A stretch of DNA of 64,000 bases from contig JAKRSH010000014.1 of NCBI GenBank assembly GCA_022402465.1, forward strand, positions 1-64,000. The letters are read 5' to 3'. Below are positions 44,464 to 53,577 of the stretch, piece by piece; position 1 is the first letter of the stretch, and each line of letters begins with the position of its first letter. The notes beneath the pieces are model-generated. The model saw nothing but the letters and a program-made list of their open reading frames with translations. It was not told the DNA's origin and did not search any database. This DNA comes from Leptospiraceae bacterium (GTDB lineage Bacteria; Spirochaetota; Leptospiria; Leptospirales; Leptospiraceae). The position numbers and the translations under genes are program-made.

Positions 44464-45735
44464 CTACTTAGGATTTAAGTTATTAAATTCTAAAATCAGT
44501 TCCTTTAAGCTAAGTAAGCCCTCTGTAAATTCCTCTTCCTTTTGAATCATACTCAAAACTAAAACTATATTTGGCGATTTTATTCCGTATAAAATTCCAG
44601 ATTGTATACTCTTATGGTGCTTTTTCAATAAACTCAAACAAAAATCATCTTCAAAATCATTTGAAATTTGGGTCTCAAGAATGACATACCATCCTCCATC
44701 CGGAAGCGTCCATTGTAAGAATTGCCCATCTATGATTTCGAGCAACTTACCATAATTTCGTTTCATTCGATTGATTAATTGATTTTGAATGAGCTTCCTT
44801 GCATCTAATACATTAGGAAGCACTGTTTCTGCAAAACCATTCACTGATAAATATGTATCTGCAAGCCATTCCAAGCGATTCTTTAAAGTTTCTTTCATTG
44901 AATTCGGTGCTTGAAGATGAATCCAGGAAAGTTTGGCACTAGGAAGTAAACAAATCTTAGAAAGTCCATTTAGTGTAAAAATGGGAACTTCAGAAGACTT
45001 AACAAAATTATATTGTGAAGATTTGCACCAAGCTATGTAATCTGCAAATACCTCATCTATGAGTATAGCTAGATTTAATTTACTTGCAATACTCTTTAAT
45101 AGGCGAATTTCTTCTTGGCTGAGAATCTTTCCCGTTGGATTATTGGGCTGAACTATTAAAATAGCCTTGGTAGTTTCAGTTACTAAATCTGGAATTTCCT
45201 CTAAACTTTCATACGGAATTGTCTCAACCAATTCCCAACGAGCAAGATGTTCCAAAAGAGGATAGCCAGGATTAGGGATAAGTATACTATCATGAGGATT
45301 AGTGATTGATTTTAGAATATAAGAATATGCTTCACTTGTACTTGCTACCAAGAAAAAATCATCCTTATTATAAAATTCTTTATCTAAAGGAAAACGATCT
45401 TGGTAGTATTTCACAACCGCTTCTTTCGCTATAAGACTGCCACCAGCACTTGGTTCGTAAATAGAATTCCATTCATGAGCAAGACTAGTCGCAATGATTT
45501 CTTTAGGAAAATACAAGCCGCACTTCGTGGGATTTGATTCTGTAAGATCCTGGACAAGTATTCCTTGTTTAAGTAGGTTCTGCTTCATTAGATCTACTGG
45601 ATTTTGCTCAAATTCGGCTGATTTATTCTGATATGCTATTCCATCGCTGCGCTCATCTTCCTTGCGTGCAAATTGTCTCTCGTCTAAAGATTTTTCTTCT
45701 AAATCTTCAAATCTATAGGATTGAAAATGACTCAT
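44464..45735 (-). CDS. class I/II pyridoxal-phosphate aminotransferase
   Basis: The 423-residue protein has the fold type I aminotransferase marks: VQPNNPTGKILS, IDEVFADY and a probable PLP lysine in LNGLSKICLLPSAKLSW. It resembles the aspartate/alanine aminotransferase group. The first 50 residues are charged and not typical, so a start at Met50 is possible, but ATG 45735 keeps the whole open frame. The amino-acid substrate cannot be told. It is divergent from the MFS gene, 29 bases away. Confidence 0.82.
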   Translation of the reverse strand: MSHFQSYRFEDLEEKSLDERQFARKEDERSDGIAYQNKSAEFEQNPVDLMKQNLLKQGILVQDLTESNPTKCGLYFPKEIIATSLAHEWNSIYEPSAGGSLIAKEAVVKYYQDRFPLDKEFYNKDDFFLVASTSEAYSYILKSITNPHDSILIPNPGYPLLEHLARWELVETIPYESLEEIPDLVTETTKAILIVQPNNPTGKILSQEEIRLLKSIASKLNLAILIDEVFADYIAWCKSSQYNFVKSSEVPIFTLNGLSKICLLPSAKLSWIHLQAPNSMKETLKNRLEWLADTYLSVNGFAETVLPNVLDARKLIQNQLINRMKRNYGKLLEIIDGQFLQWTLPDGGWYVILETQISNDFEDDFCLSLLKKHHKSIQSGILYGIKSPNIVLVLSMIQKEEEFTEGLLSLKELILEFNNLNPK

Positions 45736-45764
45736 AAAATGAATATTTATTTAGTGTAATTAGT

Positions 45765-46976
45765 ATGGAAGAACAAAAACTACACGAACACAAGAACGAA
45801 CGCTGGATCATCCTTGTTCTCGCCTTTATGCAATTTGCCCATATTCTCGATTTTGTGATCATGATGCCACTTGGTCCATTTTTCATGAAGGAATTTGGAA
45901 TCAACCCCTCCCAATTTGGAATCTTGGTTTCTGTCTATACTTTCAGTGCAGGCATATTTGGATTATTAGGTGCATTTTATATGGACCAATTTGATAGAAA
46001 GTCAGCCTCTATTTTTGTTTTTGCAGGATTTACTTTGGGAACTCTATCCTGTGCATTTGCCCCCGATTACTACACTTTGTTAGCTGCAAGGGCGATTGCT
46101 GGTGGTTTCGGTGGAATAGTTGGGGCTATAGTTCTTGCCATTGTGGGAGATATCATTCCTTTCTTTCGAAGAGGCAAGGCAATGGGTGCCATTATGTCAG
46201 CCTTTTCTGTTGCATCTGTAATTGGCATCCCCATTGGAATGATCCTTGCGGAAAGTTTTGGATGGCATGCACCATTTCTGACATTAGGATTATTGAGTTT
46301 ATTCTTCATCCCACTTGCTTATAGAATTCTTCCTGAAATGAAAATGCATTTAGAAGGTTTTGATAAAAATAAACCTGTTTGGGAATCTATTGGCAAAATT
46401 CTCTCTTATAGAAATAGTTATTTAGTTTTCCTATTTTTAACCTGTTTAATGTTTGGTGGTTTTACAATCATCCCCTTCTTGACTCCGTACATGGTTGGAA
46501 ATGTTGGAATGCAAGTCAACGAATTGAAATACATTTATCTTTTTGGTGGATTGTTTACTTTCTTTTCGATGAATTATATTGGTAAACTTTCTGACAAATT
46601 TGGAAAACAAAAAACTTTTACCGTGGTCGCAGTTTTATCTTGGATTCCTGTACTTTTTGTAACCAACATGACTAGAACACCTTTGCCTTTGGCTCTTGCT
46701 GCAACGACTATTTTTATGGTTTTGGTTTCAGGAAGAATTGTGCCAGCATTCGCCATCATAACATCTACAGTTGAACCTAGCCTTAGAGGAAGTTTTATGA
46801 GTGTGACTTCCTGTGTCCAACAACTAGCATCTGGGCTTGCTTCCTTACTAGCAGGATTTCTTATTTATGAAACCTCAACCAAAGCACTTGTGAACTACAA
46901 TTTTGTTGGACTGATTGCTGTTGGAGCCTCGCTTATTTCTGTTTTTTTGGTTTGGAAATTGAAAACCACTTCTTAA
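45765..46976 (+). CDS. MFS transporter
   Basis: The 403-residue protein has 12 predicted membrane helices in two halves. It carries the MFS A-motif-like loop after helix 2 (GAFYMDQFDRKSASIF) and its second-half copy (GKLSDKFGKQKTF). The opening RWIILVLAFMQFAHILDFVIMMPLGPF resembles the drug:proton antiporter group. It probably exports a sugar, drug or metabolite. The panB gene starts ten bases after its stop, so the two are likely one operon; pantothenate or a precursor is a possible substrate, but this is weak. Confidence 0.85.
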   Translation: MEEQKLHEHKNERWIILVLAFMQFAHILDFVIMMPLGPFFMKEFGINPSQFGILVSVYTFSAGIFGLLGAFYMDQFDRKSASIFVFAGFTLGTLSCAFAPDYYTLLAARAIAGGFGGIVGAIVLAIVGDIIPFFRRGKAMGAIMSAFSVASVIGIPIGMILAESFGWHAPFLTLGLLSLFFIPLAYRILPEMKMHLEGFDKNKPVWESIGKILSYRNSYLVFLFLTCLMFGGFTIIPFLTPYMVGNVGMQVNELKYIYLFGGLFTFFSMNYIGKLSDKFGKQKTFTVVAVLSWIPVLFVTNMTRTPLPLALAATTIFMVLVSGRIVPAFAIITSTVEPSLRGSFMSVTSCVQQLASGLASLLAGFLIYETSTKALVNYNFVGLIAVGASLISVFLVWKLKTTS

Positions 46977-46986
46977 ACATAGTCTT

Positions 46987-47781
46987 ATGAAGAATATTAT
47001 TTCCTTTTTCAAAGAGAAAAAGAACAAGGAACCTATTTCAATGGTAACTTGTTATGATGCAAGTTTTGCTTCTATTGTCAATAAATCGGATGTTGATTGT
47101 ATTTTAGTTGGTGATTCCCTTGGTATGGTAATCCAAGGACATTCTAGCACTCTTCCTGTAACTCTTGATGAAATGATCTATCATACAAAGGCTGTCAAAC
47201 GAGGTGCGCCCAATAAATTATTGATTGCGGATATGCCTTTCCTTTCTTACCAAACTTCCCTTACAGAAGGAATTCATTCAGCAGGTAGACTTATCAAAGA
47301 AACGAATGCCGATGCAGTGAAATTAGAAGGTTCAGATAAAGAATCTTTAGCTTTAGTTAAGCGACTTGTTGAGATAGGAATTCCAGTGATGGGGCATTTA
47401 GGTCTAACTCCTCAATCCTATCAGACCTTAGGCGGTTATAAAGTCCAAGGAAAAGATTCTAACTCTGCTGAAAAGATGTTAAAAGATTCTATTGCCTTAC
47501 AAGAAGCAGGAGCCTTTGGTATAGTTCTTGAGATGATACCTGAAAAATTGGGACAAGAAATTTCTCAAGCAATCCAAATTCCAAGTATCGGTATAGGAGC
47601 TGGTCGCTATACAGACGGTCAAGTGCTTGTAATCTATGATTTATTGGGACTCAATACAGAATTTACACCAAAGTTTCTGAAAAAATATGCAGATCTAGGA
47701 TATACAATTCTCAACTCAGTCAATACTTATCATAAAGAAGTTGTAGATAAATTATTTCCAGAAGACAAAAATATCTTCTGA
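46987..47781 (+). CDS. panB: 3-methyl-2-oxobutanoate hydroxymethyltransferase
   Basis: The 264-residue protein matches PanB along its whole length: MVTCYDASFA near residue 19, the metal-binding VGDSLGMVIQGHSSTLPVTLDEM, IADMPFLSY, VKLEGSDKES, GHLGLTPQS and PSIGIGAGRYTDGQVLVIYDLLG. It makes ketopantoate from 2-oxoisovalerate and methylene-tetrahydrofolate, the first step of pantothenate and CoA synthesis. It follows the MFS gene after ten bases. The other pan genes are not in this window. Confidence 0.95.
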   Translation: MKNIISFFKEKKNKEPISMVTCYDASFASIVNKSDVDCILVGDSLGMVIQGHSSTLPVTLDEMIYHTKAVKRGAPNKLLIADMPFLSYQTSLTEGIHSAGRLIKETNADAVKLEGSDKESLALVKRLVEIGIPVMGHLGLTPQSYQTLGGYKVQGKDSNSAEKMLKDSIALQEAGAFGIVLEMIPEKLGQEISQAIQIPSIGIGAGRYTDGQVLVIYDLLGLNTEFTPKFLKKYADLGYTILNSVNTYHKEVVDKLFPEDKNIF

Positions 47782-47801
47782 GCTTCTAGTCTCTTTATTA
47801 A

Positions 47802-48686
47802 CTAAAGAATCTTTTCTTTTATTTTAGGATCCTCCAAATTAGTCTCTTTAGGACGAATATAATCTTTTGTTCTTTCGATAAATTCAGCTGGCACTCTCTT
47901 AGGTCTAGAAGTAGACAAACCAACAAATAACTGTTCATCTCTCATTCTAGCAAATAACCTTCCTTGTAAATCTGTGATGTCTTGCCTAAAGAAAAATCTA
48001 ATTTTGTCTATTGAATCTATCCAACTTGAAACCTTTATTCTACTTCCAGGTTCAGGGAGTTCCAAAATTTCTATTTCTCCTCCCATAAAAAATGTGGTTG
48101 TATCAATTTTTTGTATAAATTCCAAATCAACAACTTTTTGAAAAAACAAAAATCTGCCTTCTTCAAAAAATTTCCAAATAGCCTCACCAGATAAATTCCA
48201 AAAACAATTCATATCACTGAATGGAATATACATCTCATGAGTTAGAGTTTGTATACCTGACTGATACTTGCGAATTAATAAATTTTCACGAAGCAGTAAG
48301 TCTGAATCTGAAGTATGATTAAGCGGGAATTGTACAATCTTTTGGTTATTATCAATTAAGATTGCAGTTGATTTTATTTCACAAACAGGTTTAAGATTTT
48401 TATCTACTACCATTTGGATAAAATGCAGAACGGAATCATTGTCTTGAAAGAATTTTGTATTCACATCCAAATTCGTGTCCTGGAATTGTTGGGAAAGAAA
48501 TCGAATCTGATAGATTTGTGGAACCCATTTCATTCCTTCTGCAAGCATTTTCTTCAGTGGATACCCTAGTTTTGATATGAGTTCCATTCTTGCCGCATAA
48601 CAAAATCTTTCATACGTACGAGATGTAACATGTCGATTCCAATCCAAATCATAAGCATGTGTTGTGAGAGTCTTAGTGCTTTCCAT
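47802..48686 (-). CDS. double-hotdog acyl-CoA thioesterase-like protein
   Basis: The 294-residue protein has two hotdog-like halves. The first opens with the thioesterase phrase AYDLDWNRHVTSRTYERFCYAARMELI, in the style of the 4-hydroxybenzoyl-CoA or FatA/acyl-ACP thioesterase families. The second half has FWNLSGEAIWKFFEEGRFLFFQKV. It probably hydrolyses acyl thioesters. Its start codon shares one base with the stop region of the TetR gene at 48686, so both are one transcript. The TetR protein probably controls it. Confidence 0.72.
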   Translation of the reverse strand: MESTKTLTTHAYDLDWNRHVTSRTYERFCYAARMELISKLGYPLKKMLAEGMKWVPQIYQIRFLSQQFQDTNLDVNTKFFQDNDSVLHFIQMVVDKNLKPVCEIKSTAILIDNNQKIVQFPLNHTSDSDLLLRENLLIRKYQSGIQTLTHEMYIPFSDMNCFWNLSGEAIWKFFEEGRFLFFQKVVDLEFIQKIDTTTFFMGGEIEILELPEPGSRIKVSSWIDSIDKIRFFFRQDITDLQGRLFARMRDEQLFVGLSTSRPKRVPAEFIERTKDYIRPKETNLEDPKIKEKIL

Positions 48687-49300
48687 TAAGTCGTCCTAGG
48701 TTTAAATTCAAAAATTCTTTGGGCAATCTCAACCAAATCATCCAATAATCTGATATCACCTGACATACGCCATATCTGCAGTACGCCTTCATAGGCAAGA
48801 AAAAGAAAACGGGCATCCTTACTCGGATTTGAATGAGATGGAATGTAACCAGCTTCTTTCGCTTGTTCTAAGTATAAAGTTAAGGTTGCAATAGTAGCCT
48901 TGGTTACGTTGTGAATGGAAGATAATATCTCTGGTGAACCGTTTGCAATTTGGGAACGAAAGTTAGCCATAGGACAACCAAAAAGATTTACCTTACGGGC
49001 TTCTCGCTTTAATATTCGCATCCAAGCTAAAACAAAATCCATAGGCTTAGGATACTTTTTCATTAATTCTTTCAAGAGTAAAAGATTCTCATCAGAATAG
49101 AGAAGTAAAACTGTCTTACCTAGTTCTTCTTTTGACTTAAAATGCTGGTACAAACTCGCTTTAACCGTATTTGCTTCCGCAACAATTTGATTGAGTCCTG
49201 TTTCGCTATAACCTTGTTTTAGAAAAAGAATCTTACTCACTGCAAGAATCCTTTCCTTTGTTGAAATTCTCTTCTTAGGTTTAGCTCTCAATTCCTTCAT
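48686..49300 (-). CDS. TetR-family transcriptional regulator
   Basis: The 204-residue protein has an N-terminal TetR helix-turn-helix (KERILAVSKILFLKQGYSETGLNQIVAEANTVKASLYQHFKSKEEL, about residues 17-63) and a TetR_C-like ligand domain (LFGCPMANFRSQIANGSPEI) resembling the YxaF/LmrA group. It is divergent from the nitroreductase gene, with two operator-like palindromes between them. It probably represses itself with the thioesterase-like gene, and the nitroreductase, until a ligand binds. Confidence 0.9.
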   Translation of the reverse strand: MKELRAKPKKRISTKERILAVSKILFLKQGYSETGLNQIVAEANTVKASLYQHFKSKEELGKTVLLLYSDENLLLLKELMKKYPKPMDFVLAWMRILKREARKVNLFGCPMANFRSQIANGSPEILSSIHNVTKATIATLTLYLEQAKEAGYIPSHSNPSKDARFLFLAYEGVLQIWRMSGDIRLLDDLVEIAQRIFEFKPRTT

Positions 49301-49342
49301 ATGAATTAGATTGCAATAGAGGATTTTTTCTGCAATAAAAAT

Positions 49343-49392
49343 ATACCAACCGGTATGTATTTTTTATTTACATACAGACCAGTTGGTATGTA
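49343..49392. promoter_or_regulatory. two TetR-type operator palindromes
   Basis: ATACCAACCGGTATGTAT (49343-49360) has a central ACCGGT. The second site, TACATACAGACC plus AGTTGGTATGTA (49369-49392), has perfect 7-base TACATAC/GTATGTA arms. The two share the GGTATGTA half-site. Both lie between the divergent TetR and nitroreductase genes, overlapping where their promoters must be. This is typical of TetR autoregulation. Confidence 0.82.
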
Positions 49393-49413
49393 TTGTAAAT
49401 TTAGAGGTACATT

Positions 49414-50106
49414 ATGGAAGAATTTCTAGATATAACAAAAGCTGCCAGCTCAGTTTCTGAAGCACTCACAACAAGACACAGTATCAGAGAATTTGATAGT
49501 CGTCCTATTCCTGAAAATATACTACATGATATTATCAATAAGTCCCTAAGAGCACCAAGTTGGAAGAATTCACAGCCGTGGAAGATACATATTGTATCCG
49601 GTAATCAAAGAAATCTCTTATCTGAAAAACTTTCCCAAGCTGCAAAATCTGGGCAACCTAATCCTGCTACTCCTTGGCTTGAATCTTATCCTAGTGATGC
49701 TAAGAAAAGAATGTTTGATCTTGGAATGAAAATTTACGGCGTTGCAGGTATAGAAAGAAAGGATAAGAATGCTAGGGATGAATTCATGCTGAGAAACTTT
49801 TCTTTTTTTGGAGCACCAACTGCTATATTTATCTCAAGTACCTTCGATTTGAATTTCTTTATAGGCATTGACCTTGGTTGCTTCTTACAATCAGTACTTT
49901 TGATGGCAAGAGAACATGGATTAGGAACCTGCGCGCAAGCTGCACTGGGAGCATTTCCAGATGTGGTAACATCCCAGCTATCTATCCCTAAGGAAGAGAA
50001 AATAGTTCTAGGAATAAGTTTAGGGTATCCTAAGTCTGAATCTCAATTGAATTCTTACCATACTCCAAGAGAAGCTATGGAAAATTTAGTTCGATTTTAC
50101 AACTAG
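49414..50106 (+). CDS. nitroreductase-family protein
   Basis: The 230-residue protein has the FMN-binding nitroreductase fold marks: RHSIREFDSRPIPENILHDII, RAPSWKNSQPWKIHIV, FIGIDLGCFLQSVLLMAREHGLGTCAQAAL and KIVLGISLGYP. It reduces nitro compounds or quinones with NAD(P)H. It is divergent from a TetR gene and next to its operators, so it is probably induced by a xenobiotic or an oxidised compound. A GTAAATTTAGAGGTACATT leader gives a GAGG site before the ATG. Confidence 0.9.
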   Translation: MEEFLDITKAASSVSEALTTRHSIREFDSRPIPENILHDIINKSLRAPSWKNSQPWKIHIVSGNQRNLLSEKLSQAAKSGQPNPATPWLESYPSDAKKRMFDLGMKIYGVAGIERKDKNARDEFMLRNFSFFGAPTAIFISSTFDLNFFIGIDLGCFLQSVLLMAREHGLGTCAQAALGAFPDVVTSQLSIPKEEKIVLGISLGYPKSESQLNSYHTPREAMENLVRFYN

Positions 50107-50148
50107 AATTATGAGTGCAAATATTTCCATAAACTCCAAACTGTAGAT

Positions 50149-50637
50149 ATGGGAATATTTTTCATCTTAATGATTTTTGCAGGTGGATTTTTACTTTATT
50201 TGTTTCTTTCCATAGTATCGAAAAAGCCAAAATCAAAAAATCCAGCGAAAGTTAAAAAGGATTCTTCTGTAAATAAATTAGTTTCCAAACCTGGAAATGC
50301 GACGTTGGAAACAATTTCTTTACCGATTCAGAGAATTTTATTTGATGCAGGAATGGATAACATTCAAGAACAAGAAGAAGAAAAACTTCTTGAACTTGTT
50401 CAATACTTGCTTGATTCCCCTAGCCTAAAGATTCAAATTATAGGAATCTCTGATTCAACAGGTAACCAATCCCAGAATAGAATCTTTGCCAAATCAAGAG
50501 CAAGTAAGGTATACCAATACATCAAAGGAAAAGGGATAGATTCTTCTCGCCTAGACACTGACATTCTTCCATCCTCACCTGGTATCACCGCTAAAGAAAG
50601 AGAGAATCTAAGAGCCGTAAGGTTTAAAATTATTTAA
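50149..50637 (+). CDS. OmpA-like domain protein with membrane anchor
   Basis: The 162-residue protein has one N-terminal membrane helix (about residues 2-23), a Lys/Ser-rich linker and an OmpA/MotB-like domain. The domain shows ILFDAGMDNIQEQEEEKLLELVQYL, IQIIGISDSTGNQSQNRIFAKSRASKVYQYI and AKERENLRAVRFKII. It probably binds peptidoglycan from the inner-membrane side. It follows the nitroreductase gene by 42 bases. The last codons are convergent with the small gene at 50640. Confidence 0.78.
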   Translation: MGIFFILMIFAGGFLLYLFLSIVSKKPKSKNPAKVKKDSSVNKLVSKPGNATLETISLPIQRILFDAGMDNIQEQEEEKLLELVQYLLDSPSLKIQIIGISDSTGNQSQNRIFAKSRASKVYQYIKGKGIDSSRLDTDILPSSPGITAKERENLRAVRFKII

Positions 50638-50639
50638 AT

Positions 50640-50801
50640 TTATTTCTTACTGTGATCTTCTTTGCTTTCGAGATGGTTATGATGGTTCTTTGCATGCCCT
50701 ATCATCTTCTGGTAAGGAACCGTGCATTCATAAGTGAAAGAAAATGCTAAAGTAAGTAGCATCCCGCAAATAAAAGAAAATGTTGGGAAAGTAATCTTCA
50801 T
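50640..50801 (-). CDS. 53-residue exported or membrane His-rich peptide
   Basis: An ATG at 50801 (with an in-frame GTG two codons earlier) opens 53 codons to a TAA at 50640-50642. Residues 4-24 are hydrophobic (a signal or anchor, FPTFSFICGMLLTLAFSF). The short tail is histidine-rich (MIGHAKNHHNHLESKEDH), which could bind metal. It fills the 179-base gap between convergent neighbours, and 15 bases separate it from the LURP-like gene upstream. No family was recognised. Confidence 0.5.
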   Translation of the reverse strand: MKITFPTFSFICGMLLTLAFSFTYECTVPYQKMIGHAKNHHNHLESKEDHSKK

Positions 50802-50816
50802 CTTCACTTTAGACTC

Positions 50817-51395
50817 TTAACCTTGGCGACCTTCTATCGTTTGCAATAAAATTACAGTAGCAATGCCAAGTCTTCTATCCAATAAATTTGCTGTATCCAT
50901 GGAGAAATCTATTTCAAATTGAGGGACAAATGGATTGAAAGTTTGTCGAAAGAATCCTACATTTTGCCCTTGAACTGTAAGTGTAAATCTTTGGGGAATA
51001 AGGTTAGTCATCATCCTTCTAAGCATGGCAAATAACATACTGTCTTCTTGAACTAGGCCGATTGAATTCTCACCAGAATCCATGATCTCCCATTCATCTT
51101 TCAAGATTGATTTCATACCTTTGCGTCTCAAAGAACCTATGCGCGCTCCTGACTTAGCATCTGTAATATCATAAAAAGATGAAAAATCTATTATACTCCT
51201 AGCTCGGATCTTAAGCAATTCCATGTTTTTAGATTCATCACTGTATACTGTAATATCTTCTCGAAGCTTAAAGGCTTTTTGTTTGACATAGAACAATAAT
51301 CTAGACTTTTGAATATCGTATATTCGAACCTCACCGCCAAATAACTTCCAGAAGCTCTTCTTAGCATAATATTGTGTGTTTGAATATTGTTCCAT
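50817..51395 (-). CDS. LURP-one/scramblase-like (tubby-fold) protein
   Basis: The 192-residue protein is a compact beta-barrel of the LURP-one or phospholipid scramblase type: RIYDIQKSRLLFYVKQKAFKLREDITVY, FYDITDAKSGARIGSLRRKGMKSILKDEWEIMD and a hydrophobic C-terminal helix (RRLGIATVILLQTIEG). Such proteins are thought to bind membranes; the activity in bacteria is not established. It lies upstream of the small His-rich gene on the same strand. Confidence 0.78.
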   Translation of the reverse strand: MEQYSNTQYYAKKSFWKLFGGEVRIYDIQKSRLLFYVKQKAFKLREDITVYSDESKNMELLKIRARSIIDFSSFYDITDAKSGARIGSLRRKGMKSILKDEWEIMDSGENSIGLVQEDSMLFAMLRRMMTNLIPQRFTLTVQGQNVGFFRQTFNPFVPQFEIDFSMDTANLLDRRLGIATVILLQTIEGRQG

Positions 51396-51490
51396 GTTTT
51401 AATCCTATTCTATTTACTAAATTAATCAAGTGAAAAAGTACAAAATGTTCCATTCCAATCACTTTCTTTCTGAAAAATGAAAGAAATTTA

Positions 51491-52474
51491 TTAACCATTT
51501 CCAATCAATACTTTGCCAGCAGTCATATTTTGCTTATAAAACTCTAGAGCATCTATTGCCTTCTCATGAGGAAATATTTTATTTATAGATGTAGAAAATA
51601 TAGTTCCCATATGCTTCTGAACTTCAGCTGCTTCTTTATGAAACTGTTCTATCCCAATTTCCATAATCCAATAGGTAAGCCAGAAACCTTGAACCACCTT
51701 GTCTTGAAAAATCATCATTCCTGCATTGATTGGAATAGCTTGCTCTGAGAGGGCACCATAGGACAGCAATGTTGACTTGGCGGGCATGATAGCAAGTACC
51801 TTACCTGCAATTTCTCCTGCTACGGCGTCGATGCAATAGGTTGCGTTTAATTTTTTACTAAGAACTAAAAGTTCCCTTTCAAATCTAGGATCCGATGAAT
51901 TTAAAACATTTTCCGCCCCGATATCATCCAGAGCCTTCATTTGGTCTTCTCGTCTAACAATACTTATAATGGGAATATTCTTTTCCTTGCAAAGTCGAAT
52001 TACCATTTTACCTAGAGCGGAAGCAGCCGCAGTCTGAACAATACCCTTATGTCCATCTTTCAATGCGCGGTGGACCATGGCCCAAGCCGTCATAGGATTC
52101 ACAAAAAGAGAAGACCCTGCTTCTAGACTAACAGATTCCAAGAGTGGAATGCAATTGGTTTCTTCTGTGACCATATACTCACCCCAGGTTCCATCTCCCG
52201 TACTAGAGACACATGCAACTCTATCACCTTTCTTCAAGTGCTTGATTTCCGAACCAGCTTCTTCTATGATTCCAGACCCTTCAAATCCAGGAATTACAGG
52301 TAGCTTCTTTTTAATTCCGTATAACCCTCGTAAGAACATTAGATCGGATGGATTGATGGTTCCAAATGCGTTCTTAATTAGAACTTGGTTTGCTTTCGGT
52401 TCTGGTTTGTTTCGATCTGGAGTGTATTCCAAAATTGGATTATCAGTATAGTTGCTAAGTATTATTCCTTTCAT
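51491..52474 (-). CDS. zinc-type alcohol dehydrogenase-like (MDR) oxidoreductase
   Basis: The 327-residue protein is a medium-chain dehydrogenase/reductase of the quinone oxidoreductase group: GTINPSDLMFLRGLYG, PVIPGFEGSGIIEEAG, the NAD(P)-binding segment TAAASALGKMVIRLCKEKN and DAVAGEIAGKVLAIMP. The catalytic zinc cysteines are not apparent, as in zinc-free quinone reductases. The substrate is unknown. It stands alone, with a divergent glycosyltransferase gene. Confidence 0.85.
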   Translation of the reverse strand: MKGIILSNYTDNPILEYTPDRNKPEPKANQVLIKNAFGTINPSDLMFLRGLYGIKKKLPVIPGFEGSGIIEEAGSEIKHLKKGDRVACVSSTGDGTWGEYMVTEETNCIPLLESVSLEAGSSLFVNPMTAWAMVHRALKDGHKGIVQTAAASALGKMVIRLCKEKNIPIISIVRREDQMKALDDIGAENVLNSSDPRFERELLVLSKKLNATYCIDAVAGEIAGKVLAIMPAKSTLLSYGALSEQAIPINAGMMIFQDKVVQGFWLTYWIMEIGIEQFHKEAAEVQKHMGTIFSTSINKIFPHEKAIDALEFYKQNMTAGKVLIGNG

Positions 52475-52635
52475 AAACTAAAATATAAAAGACTAATGGG
52501 AATTGAAAAGCGATTTTATAGAATATAAAAGTATTTTCCTTTATAAAATAGACTAGAAATTTCACTTGCAATCCTTTTCTGTTTCTGAGAGAAAGGATGG
52601 AACTTAAATTTAGAAAGAAGAGAGATCTCCTAAGC

Positions 52636-53526
52636 ATGCCTAAAATCAGTGTTATCATACCCACATTAAATGAAGAAGAACTTCTACCTACTCTCTTAGA
52701 ATGCTTGAAGCAACAGACATTTCGAGACTTTGAAATAATAGTAGCTGATGCTGGCTCGAAAGATCAGACACGTAAGATCGCTAAGAAATATGGAGCCCTT
52801 GTTGTCGATGGTGGTATGCCAGGAGTTGGAAGGAATAAAGGAGCTGAGGTCGCCAAGGGTGAGTTCCTATTTTTCTTTGATGCGGACGTTCTTCTTCCCA
52901 ATGACTTTCTTGCTAAGGCGTATGGTGAGATAGAAGAGAAGTTTGTTGATTTAGCAACCTGCGAATTCAAGCCTCAATCTGATCTTCGTTTAGATAAGGT
53001 TCTGTTCCAATTGTCCAATCTATTTGTAAAAATCAACCAAAAGCTCAATCCAAGAGCGGCAGGCTTTTGTATTTTTATTTCTTCTAGGCTATTTCGAAGA
53101 ATCAAAGGATTTGATGAGTCCGTAAAATTGGCGGAAGACCATGATCTCGTTGAAAGAGCTTCCAAGTATCGATCTCTTCATTTTATCAATTCAACTCACC
53201 TAATGGTAAGCATACGAAGACTTGAGAAAGAAGGTAGATTCAGCCTTATTGAGAAATACATGCAAGTAGAACTTCATTTGCTGACCAAAGGAAGCATTCG
53301 TAGAGAAGATTTTGTAAATTATGAATTCGCGAATTTCAACCCCAAGAAAGATAACAAAGAAGATAAGAAATTTCTTGATGAACTTGAGAAGCGAATCATC
53401 CAAATGGAAGAAGGTTACAATAAATTAACCGAAGGAAACATCATTGCTGACCAGAAAGAAAAGTTAGAAAAGAACCTAGACAATATCAAAGATATGTTCC
53501 AATCTCTTTTCAAATTTGGAAAATAA
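52636..53526 (+). CDS. family 2 glycosyltransferase
   Basis: The protein (296 residues from ATG 52636; the frame is open from an ATG at 52597) has the GT-A fold: KISVIIPTLNEEELLPTLLECLKQQ, VVDGGMPGVGRNKGAEVAKGEFLFFFDADVLLP with the DAD metal motif, and KLAEDHDLVERASKY. It is followed by a charged helical C-terminal region (about 215-296). It transfers a sugar, probably to an envelope or lipid acceptor. No membrane segment is seen. Confidence 0.87.
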   Translation: MPKISVIIPTLNEEELLPTLLECLKQQTFRDFEIIVADAGSKDQTRKIAKKYGALVVDGGMPGVGRNKGAEVAKGEFLFFFDADVLLPNDFLAKAYGEIEEKFVDLATCEFKPQSDLRLDKVLFQLSNLFVKINQKLNPRAAGFCIFISSRLFRRIKGFDESVKLAEDHDLVERASKYRSLHFINSTHLMVSIRRLEKEGRFSLIEKYMQVELHLLTKGSIRREDFVNYEFANFNPKKDNKEDKKFLDELEKRIIQMEEGYNKLTEGNIIADQKEKLEKNLDNIKDMFQSLFKFGK

Positions 53527-53577
53527 ACAATAAACGAATGATTCATATCATAAATAATTCCCTTAGATTTTTCCATT

